This document shows, in pieces, positions 26,401-35,377 of a stretch of 64,000 nucleotides of DNA; the first letter of the stretch is position 1; every line of letters starts with the position of its first letter. The notes below the pieces were generated by a model, which searched no databases, was not told the DNA's origin, and saw only the letters and a program-made list of their open reading frames with translations. A program made the position numbers and the translations under genes. Origin of the DNA: Candidatus Sulfopaludibacter sp. SbA3 (GTDB taxonomy: Bacteria > Acidobacteriota > Terriglobia > Bryobacterales > Bryobacteraceae); assembly GCA_945893365.1 (NCBI GenBank), contig CAMDED010000017.1, positions 1 through 64,000 of the forward strand, given 5' to 3'.

Positions 26401-27474
26401 TCAGGGTTCGAGCAGAATTCGCGCGATGCGGTCTCGCATATCGGTCAACTTCGCGGCCTCCAGGTTCGCCATCAAGGCGAACGCAATGCCCTCTTCCGGG
26501 AAGAGCTGCAGGTACGTCGTGGTCCCCTGTTGCCCGCCCCCGTGCCCAACCGTCCGGCGGCCTTCGAACTCGCCGGAGACCCAACCCATGCCGTAGCGAG
26601 TGGGCGTTCCATCGCGGAGCTTCTGCGATGTCCACATCATACGCACGGTTTCGTCCTTGAGGAGCCGGCCACTCTTCGCGGCGAGCGCGAAATTCACAAG
26701 ATCGGTTGCGGTGGCGCTCAGGCCGCCACCGGGTATCTTATTGCTCGTGTCCGCGAGCGAGCAGTTCTCAATCTGTTTCGCCGCGGAAAGCCGGTATCCG
26801 CGCGCCCGATGCGGAATAATCGAGTAAACGTCGTCGGGGCCGATATGTTCCATGCGCGCCGGCATGAAGATGCGCTCGCGGATGTAGTCGGTGAACTTCA
26901 TGCCTGAAGCGATCTCGACCGCCGCGCCCAAGAGGTTGAAGCCGTACGACGTGTAGTGGTACTGCGTGCCCGGTTCGGCGATGAGGGGGTCGGCTTGAAA
27001 GATCTTGAGGGGCGCGATACGGTCGGTGTAGTGGCGCGTGCTGTCCATTTCTTCGGTGCCGCTGTAGTGGCGGATACCGCCGAGATGCCCCAGCAACTGA
27101 CGTACGGTGACCGGCCACTGCTTCGCGGGCATGGACGGCACGTAACGCTCGATGCCCGCGTCAAGATCGATCCTGCCGCTCTCAACGAGTTGGAGCACAG
27201 CAACCGCCGTGACCGGCTTCGAAATAGAGCCGAGCCGGATGACCGTGGAAGCCGTTACGGGAACGAAGTTCTCGAGGTCGGCGGTGCCGAATCCCGCGGC
27301 CCATTTCAGAGTGGAGCCGGTGGCGACGGCGGCCGAAACGCCTGGAATGCTGTTTCGCGACATCTCGGTCGAGATTGCCTGCTCGATGCGGCTCCGCTTT
27401 TCGGGCGGAAGCTGCGCAAGAAGGACAAGGGGAAACAGGGTGAGAAGCGTGAGGCGGCGAGTCATGCGAGACAT
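26401..27474 (-). CDS. Exported serine beta-lactamase-like hydrolase
   Basis: A 357-residue protein with signal peptide MSRMTRRLTLLTLFPLVLLAQ. The penicillin-binding fold shows SxxK as SISKPVTAVAVLQLV, the second motif as YTSYGFNLLG, and HGGG in RRTVGHGGGQQGTTTYLQLF as the third. This is the class C/esterase-type family, whose members include esterases, D-aminopeptidases and peptidoglycan-active enzymes; a true beta-lactamase role should not be assumed. ATGs at 27474 and 27465 are both possible starts. It is monocistronic on the minus strand, 57 bases before the Mo-enzyme gene region and divergent from hicA. Confidence 0.87.
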   Translation of the reverse strand: MSRMTRRLTLLTLFPLVLLAQLPPEKRSRIEQAISTEMSRNSIPGVSAAVATGSTLKWAAGFGTADLENFVPVTASTVIRLGSISKPVTAVAVLQLVESGRIDLDAGIERYVPSMPAKQWPVTVRQLLGHLGGIRHYSGTEEMDSTRHYTDRIAPLKIFQADPLIAEPGTQYHYTSYGFNLLGAAVEIASGMKFTDYIRERIFMPARMEHIGPDDVYSIIPHRARGYRLSAAKQIENCSLADTSNKIPGGGLSATATDLVNFALAAKSGRLLKDETVRMMWTSQKLRDGTPTRYGMGWVSGEFEGRRTVGHGGGQQGTTTYLQLFPEEGIAFALMANLEAAKLTDMRDRIARILLEP

Positions 27475-27623
27475 GATAGCGCGCCGGCGAGTGCTGGTAG
27501 CCGTACGATGCGCGCCGTTCCCGGCGAGCGGGTACTGACCCGAGTGAAGGTCGGAAACCAAGGGTGAATGCCGCTCCCACGGCGTTTTTCGGACTAAACA
27601 GATGTGTTGTATCCTAAAAGCAA

Positions 27624-27806
27624 GTGACGAGCGCCGAGTTCAGGCGGTGGCTGGAAAAGCAAGGGTGTACTTTCGAACCCGGCAAGGGAGGTCACCTTAA
27701 GGTCCGGCTGGGGCAGCGCTTCTCGGTCCTTCCGATGCACGGATCGAATAAGGAAATCGGCAAAGGACTCGCGGAAAGGATCAAGAAGGATCTCCGTTTC
27801 AAGTAA
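27624..27806 (+). CDS. hicA: HicA-type mRNA interferase toxin
   Basis: A 60-residue double-stranded-RNA-binding-fold toxin. TSAEFRRWLEKQGCTFEPGKGGHLKVRLGQRFSVLPMHGSNKEIGKGLAERIKKDL is a full-length HicA, with the catalytic His in GKGGH at residue 24. HicA cleaves mRNA and tmRNA. It starts at GTG 27624. TATCCT at 27610-27615 would place transcription initiation at or near the start codon, and no ribosome site is evident. hicB follows after six bases. Confidence 0.9.
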   Translation: MTSAEFRRWLEKQGCTFEPGKGGHLKVRLGQRFSVLPMHGSNKEIGKGLAERIKKDLRFK

Positions 27807-27812
27807 GGAGGA

Positions 27813-28241
27813 ATGATGTTGCGATATCCCGTAAAACTGGAACGCGATACCAACGGGACAATCCTGGCCAGCTTTCCAGATGTGCCCGAGGCTCATACTT
27901 TCGGCAAAGACCGCGAGCAAGCCCTCGCGCGCGCGGCGGACGCTCTCGAAACCGCCTTCATGGGTTATATGGAGAACCGCTTGGCAATCCCTGAACCTTC
28001 GTCAGTTAAGCGCGGATCGTATGTCGCCCTCCAGGCGCTGACCGAAGCGAAACTGGCCCTTTATTCAGCCATGCGGGCGGGGAGGATCAGTAAGACTGAA
28101 CTGGCTCGCAGATTGAACTGCCATCTCCCCCAGGTGGACCGTCTGCTCAACTTGGGGCACGGCTCACGGCTCGACCGGTTGGAAACGGCATTCCGCGCGT
28201 TGGGCAAGGAATTGTCTGTGCAGATTCTCGATGCGGCTTGA
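27813..28241 (+). CDS. hicB: HicB-type antitoxin with C-terminal helix-turn-helix
   Basis: A 142-residue protein. The N-terminal partial RNase H fold is MLRYPVKLERDTNGTILASFPDVPEAHTFGKDREQALARAADALETAFMGYM, the canonical HicB signature. The C-terminal half carries a helix-turn-helix (AGRISKTELARRLNCHLPQVDRLLNLGHGSRLDRLETAFRALG), which would bind the operon promoter. An AAGGAGG ribosome site sits just upstream of the ATG. Confidence 0.92.
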   Translation: MMLRYPVKLERDTNGTILASFPDVPEAHTFGKDREQALARAADALETAFMGYMENRLAIPEPSSVKRGSYVALQALTEAKLALYSAMRAGRISKTELARRLNCHLPQVDRLLNLGHGSRLDRLETAFRALGKELSVQILDAA

Positions 28242-28495
28242 AAGCATCGTACGCCCGATTCCTGCCGAGCGGCGAGATCTGGTGCCGGTGGCAAAACGGC
28301 TCGCCGCCCGCCAATCTAGGTGCTACAGTCGCGTGTCTATGTTTGATCGGTATATGTTTATTAGTCTTGATCGGCCAGTCTATTAGGGGCCGAAGTGACA
28401 AGAACGCGAGTGCATCGGCCGCGAGCAGCTGAACCGGCGCGCCGGAGGGTGAGGCCTAGTCGCTAGCTGGCGATAAGGCTTGCTCAAAATGGATT

Positions 28496-28522
28496 CCTCC
28501 CGGGGCTTGGCGCTCCCGGAGG
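28496..28522 (-). terminator. Possible terminator of the secretin/pseudopilin operon
   Basis: A hairpin with CCTCC (28496-28500) pairing GGAGG (28518-28522), extended by further G-C pairs, lies about 80 bases beyond the last pseudopilin gene on the minus strand, with ATTTTG following. The T-run is weak. Apart from this I see nothing in 28242-28600; a 64-codon frame at 28238-28432 with a hydrophobic stretch is not convincing. Confidence 0.3.
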
Positions 28523-28600
28523 CAATGAACATGGCGCACCAACACCTGACACGCCCGGCCTAATTCAGCAGCAAGCGCGCAAGCCAGTCCTCTCACAGAC

Positions 28601-29035
28601 TCACCATTCCGAGTACGAAGTCCCGTCCAGGCCCATCTTGTCGGACCCGCTGCGCACGTCGAAGATTCCCGGCTCCGTCTGGCTCACGCTGGTCATCGCT
28701 TCTTCCATGATAATGCGCCACTGGGCGTCCGAATTCGTAATGGGATCGACCGGCACCTTGTGCAGATAACCCTCGGTAACCAGATCCTGGAGCGACTGAG
28801 GCGCCTTCTGCTTGTCGTAGGTGTACTCGTCGATCACCATCCGCAGAGTGAACAGGTTGCTCTTGAGTACGTTCTCCTTCGCGCGGAGAATGGACTTCTG
28901 ATACATCGGCAGCGCGATCGACGTGAGAATCGTGACGATCGACATCACAATCATCAGCTCGATCAGCGTGAAGCCGCTGCTGCCGGCGCGTAGTCCTTGA
29001 CGCACCCCTCTACCACTCTGAATACGGAGTCCCAT
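28601..29035 (-). CDS. Type II secretion/type IV pilus pseudopilin (GspG-like), second copy
   Basis: A 144-residue prepilin. A basic leader ends in GSSG before FTLIELMIVMSIVTILTSIALPMYQKSILRAKE, the standard prepilin peptidase site (G|FTLIE) and N-terminal helix. The globular part (LRMVIDEYTYDKQKAPQSLQDLVTEGYLHKVPVDPITNSDAQWRI) is GspG-like and the protein ends in GTSYSEW. The ATG at 29035 lies within the end of the upstream gene and has AAGG at suitable distance; a GTG at 29005 would give a shorter leader but has no spaced ribosome site. It is last in the operon secretin-pseudopilin-pseudopilin. Confidence 0.88.
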   Translation of the reverse strand: MGLRIQSGRGVRQGLRAGSSGFTLIELMIVMSIVTILTSIALPMYQKSILRAKENVLKSNLFTLRMVIDEYTYDKQKAPQSLQDLVTEGYLHKVPVDPITNSDAQWRIIMEEAMTSVSQTEPGIFDVRSGSDKMGLDGTSYSEW

Positions 29036-29477
29036 TCGGCGCCTTTTCCGTGCTCTTCGTGAAAACGTCAAAAACGTTCTGCCCACCGCCGCCCGACGAC
29101 TTTGGATCGTCCTGAACGCTTCGTGTACCCCAGTCGATGCCGTTCGTCATCGGGTCCCTGGGAATGCGGCGCAAAAACTTGATCTTCTTGTCCACCTGCC
29201 CGGACATCTTCACGCCCTCCACAAGCATCAGTAGCGTCTCCGGATAACCCTCGCTCCCCTGCTTCACGGGACCCAGAAGGTTCAGGTCGGCGGCGTCTTT
29301 ATACTTGTCGATCGCGGCGCGCATCTCGCGCAGCGCGTACAACAGCTCCCTCTCGCGCTCGCGCCGTACCTTGGAGCGCGCAAGGGGCACCGCCATCGTG
29401 GAAAGCACCAGCATGATCGTGAATGCGACGATCAGCTCGACGAGCGTCAATCCGCGTCTTGATCCAAACCCGCGCAC
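29010..29477 (-). CDS. Type II secretion pseudopilin (GspG-like), first copy
   Basis: A 155-residue prepilin with a very short leader (MRGFGSRRG) before LTLVELIVAFTIMLVLSTMAVPLARSKVRRERERELLYALREMRAAIDKYKD. The body has KFLRRIPRDPMTNGIDWGTRS, like GspG, and it ends in GTPYSEW, nearly the same last seven residues as the next pseudopilin. The GTG start is one base after the secretin stop codon, so translation is coupled. The two pseudopilins probably arose by duplication. Confidence 0.87.
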   Translation of the reverse strand: MRGFGSRRGLTLVELIVAFTIMLVLSTMAVPLARSKVRRERERELLYALREMRAAIDKYKDAADLNLLGPVKQGSEGYPETLLMLVEGVKMSGQVDKKIKFLRRIPRDPMTNGIDWGTRSVQDDPKSSGGGGQNVFDVFTKSTEKAPNGTPYSEW

Positions 29478-29478
29478 G

Positions 29479-31830
29479 CTACTTCACCGTTATCGTCATC
29501 TCCGGCAACGAGACCGGGATCGTATTCGTATCGGAATTTTGCAATCTCAACTGCGGCACGGATACCGCCGTCGAGCCCTTGCCAACCAGTTGGAACGTAA
29601 TCGTCGCGAGATTGCCGGAACCGCTGACGCCTTTTCCGCCCGGCAGCCGGTTGAGCGCCAGGGTTACTTCGCCAATGTCGTTTTGGACGTTCTTCGTGGG
29701 AACGACTGGTTGTCCGTCCGAGGCGAGCAGCCCTCCGGCGGCGATATCGTTGACGCGCAGAATCTTCGGATCGAATTTCAGCCTGATGTTCCCCGCAAAC
29801 AAATCCTTGGCGTTCTCAACCCGCAACGATACCGTCATGATCCCGCCGGCTTGGCCTTCGGCGCTCGAAGGAGTGAAGGCCGCCCGGGCTTCGCCTGATG
29901 CTGGAGTGGACGGGACGGGCGCGCCGGGCACGGCGGGTATAGCCGGCGCCGCCAGCGTGGTTGGAGCAGGCGTGCTTGGAGCAGGCGTGGTTACGGGCGC
30001 CGCGGGCGTCGTCCGAGACCCATAGTTAAGCTTCACGTTCGTCGCATTGCCCACCGCGATGCCCTTCAGATTCATTTCGGAGAAATCGGGCCGGCGCACG
30101 ATGTGGGGAACCATAACGACCAGGATCGAGTTCTCGCTGGTCTCGAATTTCTCGCTCGAAAACAACTTCCCAAGGATGGGAATACTCGCCAGTCCCGGAA
30201 TGCCGGAGAGGTTTTTGCTCGATTGCCTTTGCATCAAGCCGCCGAGAATATTAATCTCGCCTTCTCGCACGCGCATGTCGACGACCGCCTTGCGCTGCCC
30301 GATAATGGGCTGCGAGATGCCGCCCAAGTCGATCCGGTCGCGCACGGTCGAAATATCGATTTCGACGTGCATCGCGATTTCGTTCTCCCCTTGCACGTGC
30401 GGCGTGATATCGACGTTGACCCCGACATCCTGAAAGGTAAACTGCGTGTTGACGAGGGAATTGACGCCCACTCCGCCGATGCCCGGCTGAAAACTGCCGC
30501 TCGCGATCGGAACGCGGTCGCCGATCTTCAGCGACGACTTGAATCCGTCGGCCGCCCGGATCTGCGGCGACTGCAGTACCCGCGTATTGCTATCCGAAAG
30601 GGTCGCCTGGAGCAGCCCGCCCGGCAGCGTGATCGCGTAGTCGTGAATGGAAACGTGCGGGACGCGCGAAAGCGGGATCGGGCCGCCCGCCGTTACGGCG
30701 CCGTCGCTTCCCGTTGTGCTGCCGCCCGTATACGTGATGGGCGAATTGATGCCTTTCTGGGCAATTGCCGCCGCAAGGTCGCGGGTGCGGGTCTTGCTTA
30801 CTTCAAGCACCAGAACATCCACCACGATTTCCGATTTCGGCTTGTCCAGATCCGCGATCAGCTTCTCGGCCAGAGCCACGCGGTCGGCCTCCGCGCGAAC
30901 GATAATCGCGCTTTGCGCCGTATAGGTAAACAGCTTCTGGATATCCGTCACCGTTCTTAGAGCCGTCACAATTTCCTGCAACTCCTGCGCCGTCCCGATA
31001 TTGGTAAGATAGAACACTTTCATGATCATCTCGTCGTGGTCGCGCCGTTTCTGCGTGTTGTCGAGCGTCACGAAAATCGTGTTCGCCGAAAGCGCCTTCC
31101 AGAACGATTTCGTCATCAGGTTAAGGTAATCGAGCGTTTCTTCGAGCGTGGAGCCGTTGAACTCAACCGAGTAGTTTTTCGTGCTGCCGGTCAGGTTATA
31201 CTCCGGGTCCATGATCACGTTGATACCGGCCAGCTTCCCTACCGTTTCGTAGAGCACCTTGGGGGGCTGATTGTTCATCTTCAGCGTGATCTTCGCGCTC
31301 GAAATCGGCTGCAACTGGGGAATCCCGCCGTAGCTATCGAAGCGATCCTCCGACTGCCGCTTTGCGAGCTGAACCGGCGTCATGCCGGCCTCATCCTCCC
31401 GGGATTCGCCGTCAGTTTTCGCGTTTGGGTCTTTTTTTTTCTCCCGCTCGATCATCCCACGGGTTCGCCGGATCTCCTGATCCGCCATGCTCGACGAGGG
31501 ATCGATGGCGTAAGCTTTCTCGAATTCGGCAAGAGCCTCGGCCAGTTTCCCCTCGGTGCGCCTCTTCTGGCCCTGGCTGATATGCATGTGCGCGGCCTGG
31601 AATCGCACGCGGTTCAAGGAAAGCTGGTAGGCGGCGTCGCCCGGGTCTTCGCTTAGAGCCGCTTCATACTTTTCGAGCGCCGTGTCGTAGTCCTTCCGAA
31701 TCTCCGCCGTGCGGCCCTCCGCCAGGAGTTTGTCACCCTTGCGGTTTCGGGCTTCCGCCGTGCCGGAGCCGGGCCCAAGCATCGTCAGGACGGCTAGAAT
31801 TGCTATGATGAAACCTGAGCGGTATCCCAT
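29479..31830 (-). CDS. Secretin (GspD/PilQ-like) with N-terminal TPR and C-terminal cohesin domain
   Basis: A 783-residue outer-membrane channel protein. After a signal peptide (IIAILAVLTMLGPGSGTAEA) come TPR-like helices at about 30-125 and a charged linker. Secretin N-domains lie at about 180-340 (ITLKMNNQPPKVLYETVGKLAGINVIMDPEY; KVFYLTNIGTAQELQEIVTALRTV). The secretin core at about 340-585 has VPHVSIHDYAITLPGGLLQATLSDSNTRVLQSPQIRA and VREGEINILGGLMQRQSSKNLSGIPGLASIPILGKLF. A Pro/Thr/Ala-rich linker (605-648) leads to a cohesin-type domain (about 655-783: FAGNIRLKFDPKILRVNDI, GEVTLALNRL, LATITFQLVGKG). The cohesin end is an unusual fusion for a secretin. It heads an operon with two pseudopilins; no ATPase or platform gene is nearby. 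Confidence 0.92.
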   Translation of the reverse strand: MGYRSGFIIAILAVLTMLGPGSGTAEARNRKGDKLLAEGRTAEIRKDYDTALEKYEAALSEDPGDAAYQLSLNRVRFQAAHMHISQGQKRRTEGKLAEALAEFEKAYAIDPSSSMADQEIRRTRGMIEREKKKDPNAKTDGESREDEAGMTPVQLAKRQSEDRFDSYGGIPQLQPISSAKITLKMNNQPPKVLYETVGKLAGINVIMDPEYNLTGSTKNYSVEFNGSTLEETLDYLNLMTKSFWKALSANTIFVTLDNTQKRRDHDEMIMKVFYLTNIGTAQELQEIVTALRTVTDIQKLFTYTAQSAIIVRAEADRVALAEKLIADLDKPKSEIVVDVLVLEVSKTRTRDLAAAIAQKGINSPITYTGGSTTGSDGAVTAGGPIPLSRVPHVSIHDYAITLPGGLLQATLSDSNTRVLQSPQIRAADGFKSSLKIGDRVPIASGSFQPGIGGVGVNSLVNTQFTFQDVGVNVDITPHVQGENEIAMHVEIDISTVRDRIDLGGISQPIIGQRKAVVDMRVREGEINILGGLMQRQSSKNLSGIPGLASIPILGKLFSSEKFETSENSILVVMVPHIVRRPDFSEMNLKGIAVGNATNVKLNYGSRTTPAAPVTTPAPSTPAPTTLAAPAIPAVPGAPVPSTPASGEARAAFTPSSAEGQAGGIMTVSLRVENAKDLFAGNIRLKFDPKILRVNDIAAGGLLASDGQPVVPTKNVQNDIGEVTLALNRLPGGKGVSGSGNLATITFQLVGKGSTAVSVPQLRLQNSDTNTIPVSLPEMTITVK

Positions 31831-31882
31831 TACTATTCAATCTGTTTGACGTACCGGCTCTCCCTGGCGTTGAGAACAAAAG

Positions 31883-32365
31883 TTGGCCGATAAATCTTTC
31901 CAGTTCAAAATCCTGAGCGACAACCGTCAGGCGGGGCACAACTATTTCCTCATGGACCGCTACGAAGCGGGAATGGCGCTCGACGGGACCGAGGTCAAGG
32001 CAGCCAAGAGCGGCAAGGTCCAGTTGAAGGACGCCTACGCCGCCATCCTCAAGAACGAGGCGTGGCTCATCAACGCGCACATTAGCCAGTACTCGCATGG
32101 CAACCGCGAGAACCACGAGCCGGCGCGCAGCCGCAAGTTACTGCTGCACAGACGCGAAATCGACAAGCTGCTCGGCGAGACTCGCGAAAAAGGCCTTGCG
32201 CTGATCCCGACTAAAATGTATCTGAAAGACGGCCGCATCAAGTGTGAGATCGCCGTCGCCAAGGGAAAGAAACTTTACGATAAGCGCGAAACGGAGCGGA
32301 AGAAGACGGCTGAGGATGAAGCGCGCGCCGCGGTCCGGGCGAGTAAGATCAGGAATGCAGGTTAA
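31883..32365 (+). CDS. smpB: SsrA-binding protein SmpB
   Basis: A 160-residue RNA-binding protein that delivers tmRNA to stalled ribosomes. Recognisable parts are [109 protein letters not shown] and a basic C-terminal tail. The length is usual. The apparent start is TTG at 31883; no better start lies upstream in frame. It is divergent from the secretin operon. The tmRNA gene itself is not seen in the window. Confidence 0.95.
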   Translation: MADKSFQFKILSDNRQAGHNYFLMDRYEAGMALDGTEVKAAKSGKVQLKDAYAAILKNEAWLINAHISQYSHGNRENHEPARSRKLLLHRREIDKLLGETREKGLALIPTKMYLKDGRIKCEIAVAKGKKLYDKRETERKKTAEDEARAAVRASKIRNAG

Positions 32366-32476
32366 TCCGCGTTTGCTTGAGGCCCATATTCTTCACCATG
32401 TTCCGAGTGGCGGGAACTACCGGCTGACAAGCTAGCACGCGCGCAAGTAGAATCGGGAACGAAGGATAAAGGTCGA

Positions 32477-33907
32477 ATGCAAATCGGATTGGAACGTGCG
32501 GGTGCGGCGGCGGTAGACACTGAGGCGCTGGTGATTTTGGGCTTCCTCGAACAGGTGCCGGAGCCCGTGCGGGATCTCGGAGAATTTTCCGGCAAGGCCC
32601 TGGAGATCACTTTGCTTCACCGGCCCGCCGGCTTCCGGGCCAAGCGCCTTCTCGTTATCGGCGGGGGCAAGCAGGCTGATTTCACCTCCGGCGATCTGCG
32701 AAAAGCGGCCGGCGCGGCGGTGCGGGCGCTGAAGGCCAAATCCGTCAAGCATATCGCCATGGCGCTCGACACCGGATTCTCCTCCCCGGACTACGTGGCG
32801 GCCGCGGTCGAGGGCGCCATCCTCGGCGACTACGAGCCAGATTGTCACAAGAGCCAGAAGGAGGGCAAGCGGCCGGTGGAGAGCTTCACGGTCCTGACTG
32901 CGGCAGAGGATGCCGAAGCCGGTATCGCGCGCGGGCGAATCCTGGGAGCGGCGCAGAACCTGACGCGAGAGCTGGTCAATGAACCCGGCAATCTTCTGAC
33001 CCCGATGGTACTCGCCGCCCGCGCGCAAACAATGGCCGCCGCGCAAGGACTTGAATGCGAGGTGCTCGACCGGGATCGCATGAAGCAACTCGGCATGGGC
33101 GCTCTGCTCGGCGTCGCGATGGGCAGCGCCGAACCTCCGGCCTTCATCGTGATTCGCTACCGTCCGAATGACCTTGCCGGAGCGAATGGCCCGCACCTCG
33201 GCTTGGTCGGCAAGGGCGTGACGTTCGATACGGGCGGCGTATCCATTAAACAATCCGACGGCATGGAAAAGATGAAGTACGACATGGCGGGTGGGGCGGC
33301 CATGATCGGCGCCATGCAGGCCATCGCGCAGGTGAAGCCTTCCATTGCGGTGACCGCTCTGATTCCAGCGGTCGAGAACATGTGCGGGGGCCGTTCGCAG
33401 CGTCCGGGCGACATCGTTACATCGCTTTCCGGCAAGACGATCGAGGTGCTGAACACGGACGCCGAGGGCCGCCTGATTCTGGCCGACGCCCTGACCTACG
33501 CAAAGCGCCTTGGCTGCACGCACCTTATCGACGCAGCTACTTTGACGGGCGCCATCGTGGTCGCGCTGGGACATGTGAACGCCGGCGCCTTCGCAAACGA
33601 CGACGCCCTCCTGTCGAAGCTCCTCGGCGCCGCCAGAGCCGAAGGGGAAAAGATGTGGCGCATGCCGCTCGACGAAGAGTACATGGACCAGCTCAAGAGC
33701 GCGTTCGCGGACCTGCCGAATATCGGCACGCGATGGGGCGGGGCGGCGACGGCCGCGATGTTCCTTAAGCAATTTGCCGGGGACACTCCGTGGGTTCATC
33801 TCGATATCGCGGGAACGGCGTGGCTCGATGAGGAGAAACCGCACCTTGCGAAGGGCCCGTCGGGAGTGGGGGTTCGCACGTTCGTCAGTCTGGCCGCAAA
33901 CTGGTAA
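32477..33907 (+). CDS. pepA: Leucyl aminopeptidase (M17)
   Basis: A 476-residue cytosolic metalloaminopeptidase. The C-terminal catalytic half has LVGKGVTFDTGGVSIKQSDGMEKMKYDMAGGAAMIGAM and the family signature VLNTDAEGRLILADALTYAKRL, carrying the two-zinc ligands and catalytic Lys and Arg. The N-terminal half is the usual alpha/beta domain. It removes N-terminal residues from peptides and in some bacteria also binds DNA. It follows smpB by 111 bases with an AAAGG ribosome site. Confidence 0.94.
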   Translation: MQIGLERAGAAAVDTEALVILGFLEQVPEPVRDLGEFSGKALEITLLHRPAGFRAKRLLVIGGGKQADFTSGDLRKAAGAAVRALKAKSVKHIAMALDTGFSSPDYVAAAVEGAILGDYEPDCHKSQKEGKRPVESFTVLTAAEDAEAGIARGRILGAAQNLTRELVNEPGNLLTPMVLAARAQTMAAAQGLECEVLDRDRMKQLGMGALLGVAMGSAEPPAFIVIRYRPNDLAGANGPHLGLVGKGVTFDTGGVSIKQSDGMEKMKYDMAGGAAMIGAMQAIAQVKPSIAVTALIPAVENMCGGRSQRPGDIVTSLSGKTIEVLNTDAEGRLILADALTYAKRLGCTHLIDAATLTGAIVVALGHVNAGAFANDDALLSKLLGAARAEGEKMWRMPLDEEYMDQLKSAFADLPNIGTRWGGAATAAMFLKQFAGDTPWVHLDIAGTAWLDEEKPHLAKGPSGVGVRTFVSLAANW

Positions 33908-33929
33908 GGCCGGACGGGAGGTTTGCACG

Positions 33930-35027
33930 ATGAAAAGAAGGGAATTCACCGGGAAGGTTGCCGCCGGTCTTGCCGCAACTTCCGCCAGCGGGATTACTCA
34001 GGCTCAGGCGGCGGGCACTCCGCGGAAGAACACGCTCATGCACGTGGGCGGCGATTACCACAGCGTCGCCGGGCCGGGCATCACTTCCAGGGAAAACCTG
34101 GAGTACAACTTGCGCTACGGCGTCAGGCATCTCACCGCGCAGATAGCGAAGCGGTCGAGCGATGGCGGCTGGGATGCCGATGAGTTGAAGCGGATGACGG
34201 ACGATTGCGCCAGGTACGGCGTCACCCTCGAAGCGATCCGAATGGAACCGGATATCATCACGTTTCGGAAAGGCGCGGAGCGCGACCGTGCGCTCGACTC
34301 CGTACTTGGAAATATCCGGAAAGCGTCCGAGGCCGGCGTGAAAATCATTACCTACCATTGGACCGTGATCCCGATACGGCGAAACAGGCAGACAAAAGGC
34401 CGGGGAAACGTCACCTATGCCGGCTTTAAGCTGGAGGAGAACTGGAAGGCCTTGCCGGAGGGCAAATCGGGAAGAGTGAGTTCCGAAGACTATTGGGAGA
34501 GAATCGGCCGTTTTCTCGAAGCGGCGATTCCGGTGGCCAAACAGCACGGCGTAAGAATGGCGTGTCATCCTTATGATCCGCCTGGATTGCCGTTCGGGTA
34601 TCAGGGGACCGACAGTTGGGACTCCCCGTCGGTTTTTGCGGCTATCAAGCGGTACGAATCGATTGTGGACAGTCCTTACAACGGATTTCAGTTGTGCCTG
34701 GGGACAACGGCTGAAGGGCTGAAGAATCCAGGCGCGGAGATCCTGCCCATCGTCCAGTACCTGGGCGGGCGCGGGAAAATTTACCAGATCCACATGCGCA
34801 ACATCCGCGGCGGCCTGTATGATTTCGAGGAAGTGTATCCCGATGAGGGCGAGGTGGATTTTTTCAAGGTGATGCGAATCCTCCGGGATACGCAATTCGC
34901 GGGCTCAATCTGTCCCGATCACATGCCGCATCATGCCGAAGATCCTGGAAGTTTGCAGTCGTTCGCGTTCGGCTACGGCTACGTCAAGGCGTTGATTCAG
35001 GCTGTGAATTCGGAAGTCCGGGGCTGA
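33930..35027 (+). CDS. TAT-exported mannonate dehydratase-like (UxuA family) TIM-barrel protein
   Basis: A 365-residue protein. The N-terminus MKRREFTGKVAAGLAATSAS is a twin-arginine signal. The barrel matches UxuA at GVRMACHPYDPPGLPFGYQG, FQLCLGTTAEG, KIYQIHMRNIRGG and PDHMPH, which correspond to the metal ligands (a Cys, several His) of mannonate dehydratase. UxuA itself is cytoplasmic and dehydrates D-mannonate to 2-keto-3-deoxygluconate, so an exported member probably has a modified role, as seen in other acidobacterial TAT-exported sugar enzymes. The start at 33930 has a CGGGAGG ribosome site, 22 bases after pepA. Confidence 0.83.
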   Translation: MKRREFTGKVAAGLAATSASGITQAQAAGTPRKNTLMHVGGDYHSVAGPGITSRENLEYNLRYGVRHLTAQIAKRSSDGGWDADELKRMTDDCARYGVTLEAIRMEPDIITFRKGAERDRALDSVLGNIRKASEAGVKIITYHWTVIPIRRNRQTKGRGNVTYAGFKLEENWKALPEGKSGRVSSEDYWERIGRFLEAAIPVAKQHGVRMACHPYDPPGLPFGYQGTDSWDSPSVFAAIKRYESIVDSPYNGFQLCLGTTAEGLKNPGAEILPIVQYLGGRGKIYQIHMRNIRGGLYDFEEVYPDEGEVDFFKVMRILRDTQFAGSICPDHMPHHAEDPGSLQSFAFGYGYVKALIQAVNSEVRG

Positions 35028-35066
35028 CTGGCACGGGTGCGTGGCGCGGCGTTCCCGGTCAAGACA

Positions 35067-35297
35067 GACTGGGCGTCCACCCTGGACAAGCGCCGGCGGT
35101 GCGCTCGAATCGCTCCGAAAACAATGGACGTCTGCGGGTTCGATCAGAGGGCCGACTGAGCCGCAAAAGTTCGAAACGTGTCCAGACTGGGGAGCCGACT
35201 GTGACCCCGGCGTGGATTCGAACTCTTTATCCGACCAACATCCAAAACGAATCGACGCTGGCCCACCATGCGTGCCAACTTCCGGATTGCCGACAAT
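35067..35297 (+). repeat. Dispersed direct repeat, copy A
   Basis: This copy fills most of the gene-free stretch 35028-35377. It has an AGACTGGGCGTCCACCCTGG part (from 35067), a stretch ending CGAAACGTGTCCAGACTGGG (to about 35191), and a third part from 35197 with GATTCGAACTCTTTATCCG. Bases 35169-35196 are identical to 40602-40629; 35197-35297 match 40712-40812 at roughly 80-85%; 35067-35195 match 41804-41935 more loosely. All copies face the same way. Confidence 0.7.
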
Positions 35298-35377
35298 CCC
35301 GAGGGCACGGCGGGTAACTTCCCACAAATCCGACGTCTGAGGAAACAGAGGTGCGCCTCTTGCCTTACCGCAGGATA

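Noticed and set aside
28238-28432. 64-residue frame with a hydrophobic helix after hicB
   Set aside because: Starts at a TTG overlapping the hicB stop without a ribosome site and resembles nothing; could be chance.
32432-33949. 505-codon minus-strand frame opposite pepA
   Set aside because: Shadow of a gene with clear M17 signatures on the other strand.
35213-35240. A GTTCGAATCC-like T-loop on the minus strand suggesting a tRNA 3' end
   Set aside because: The flanking five bases do not pair as a T stem and no acceptor or anticodon arm is visible; the motif belongs to the dispersed repeat.
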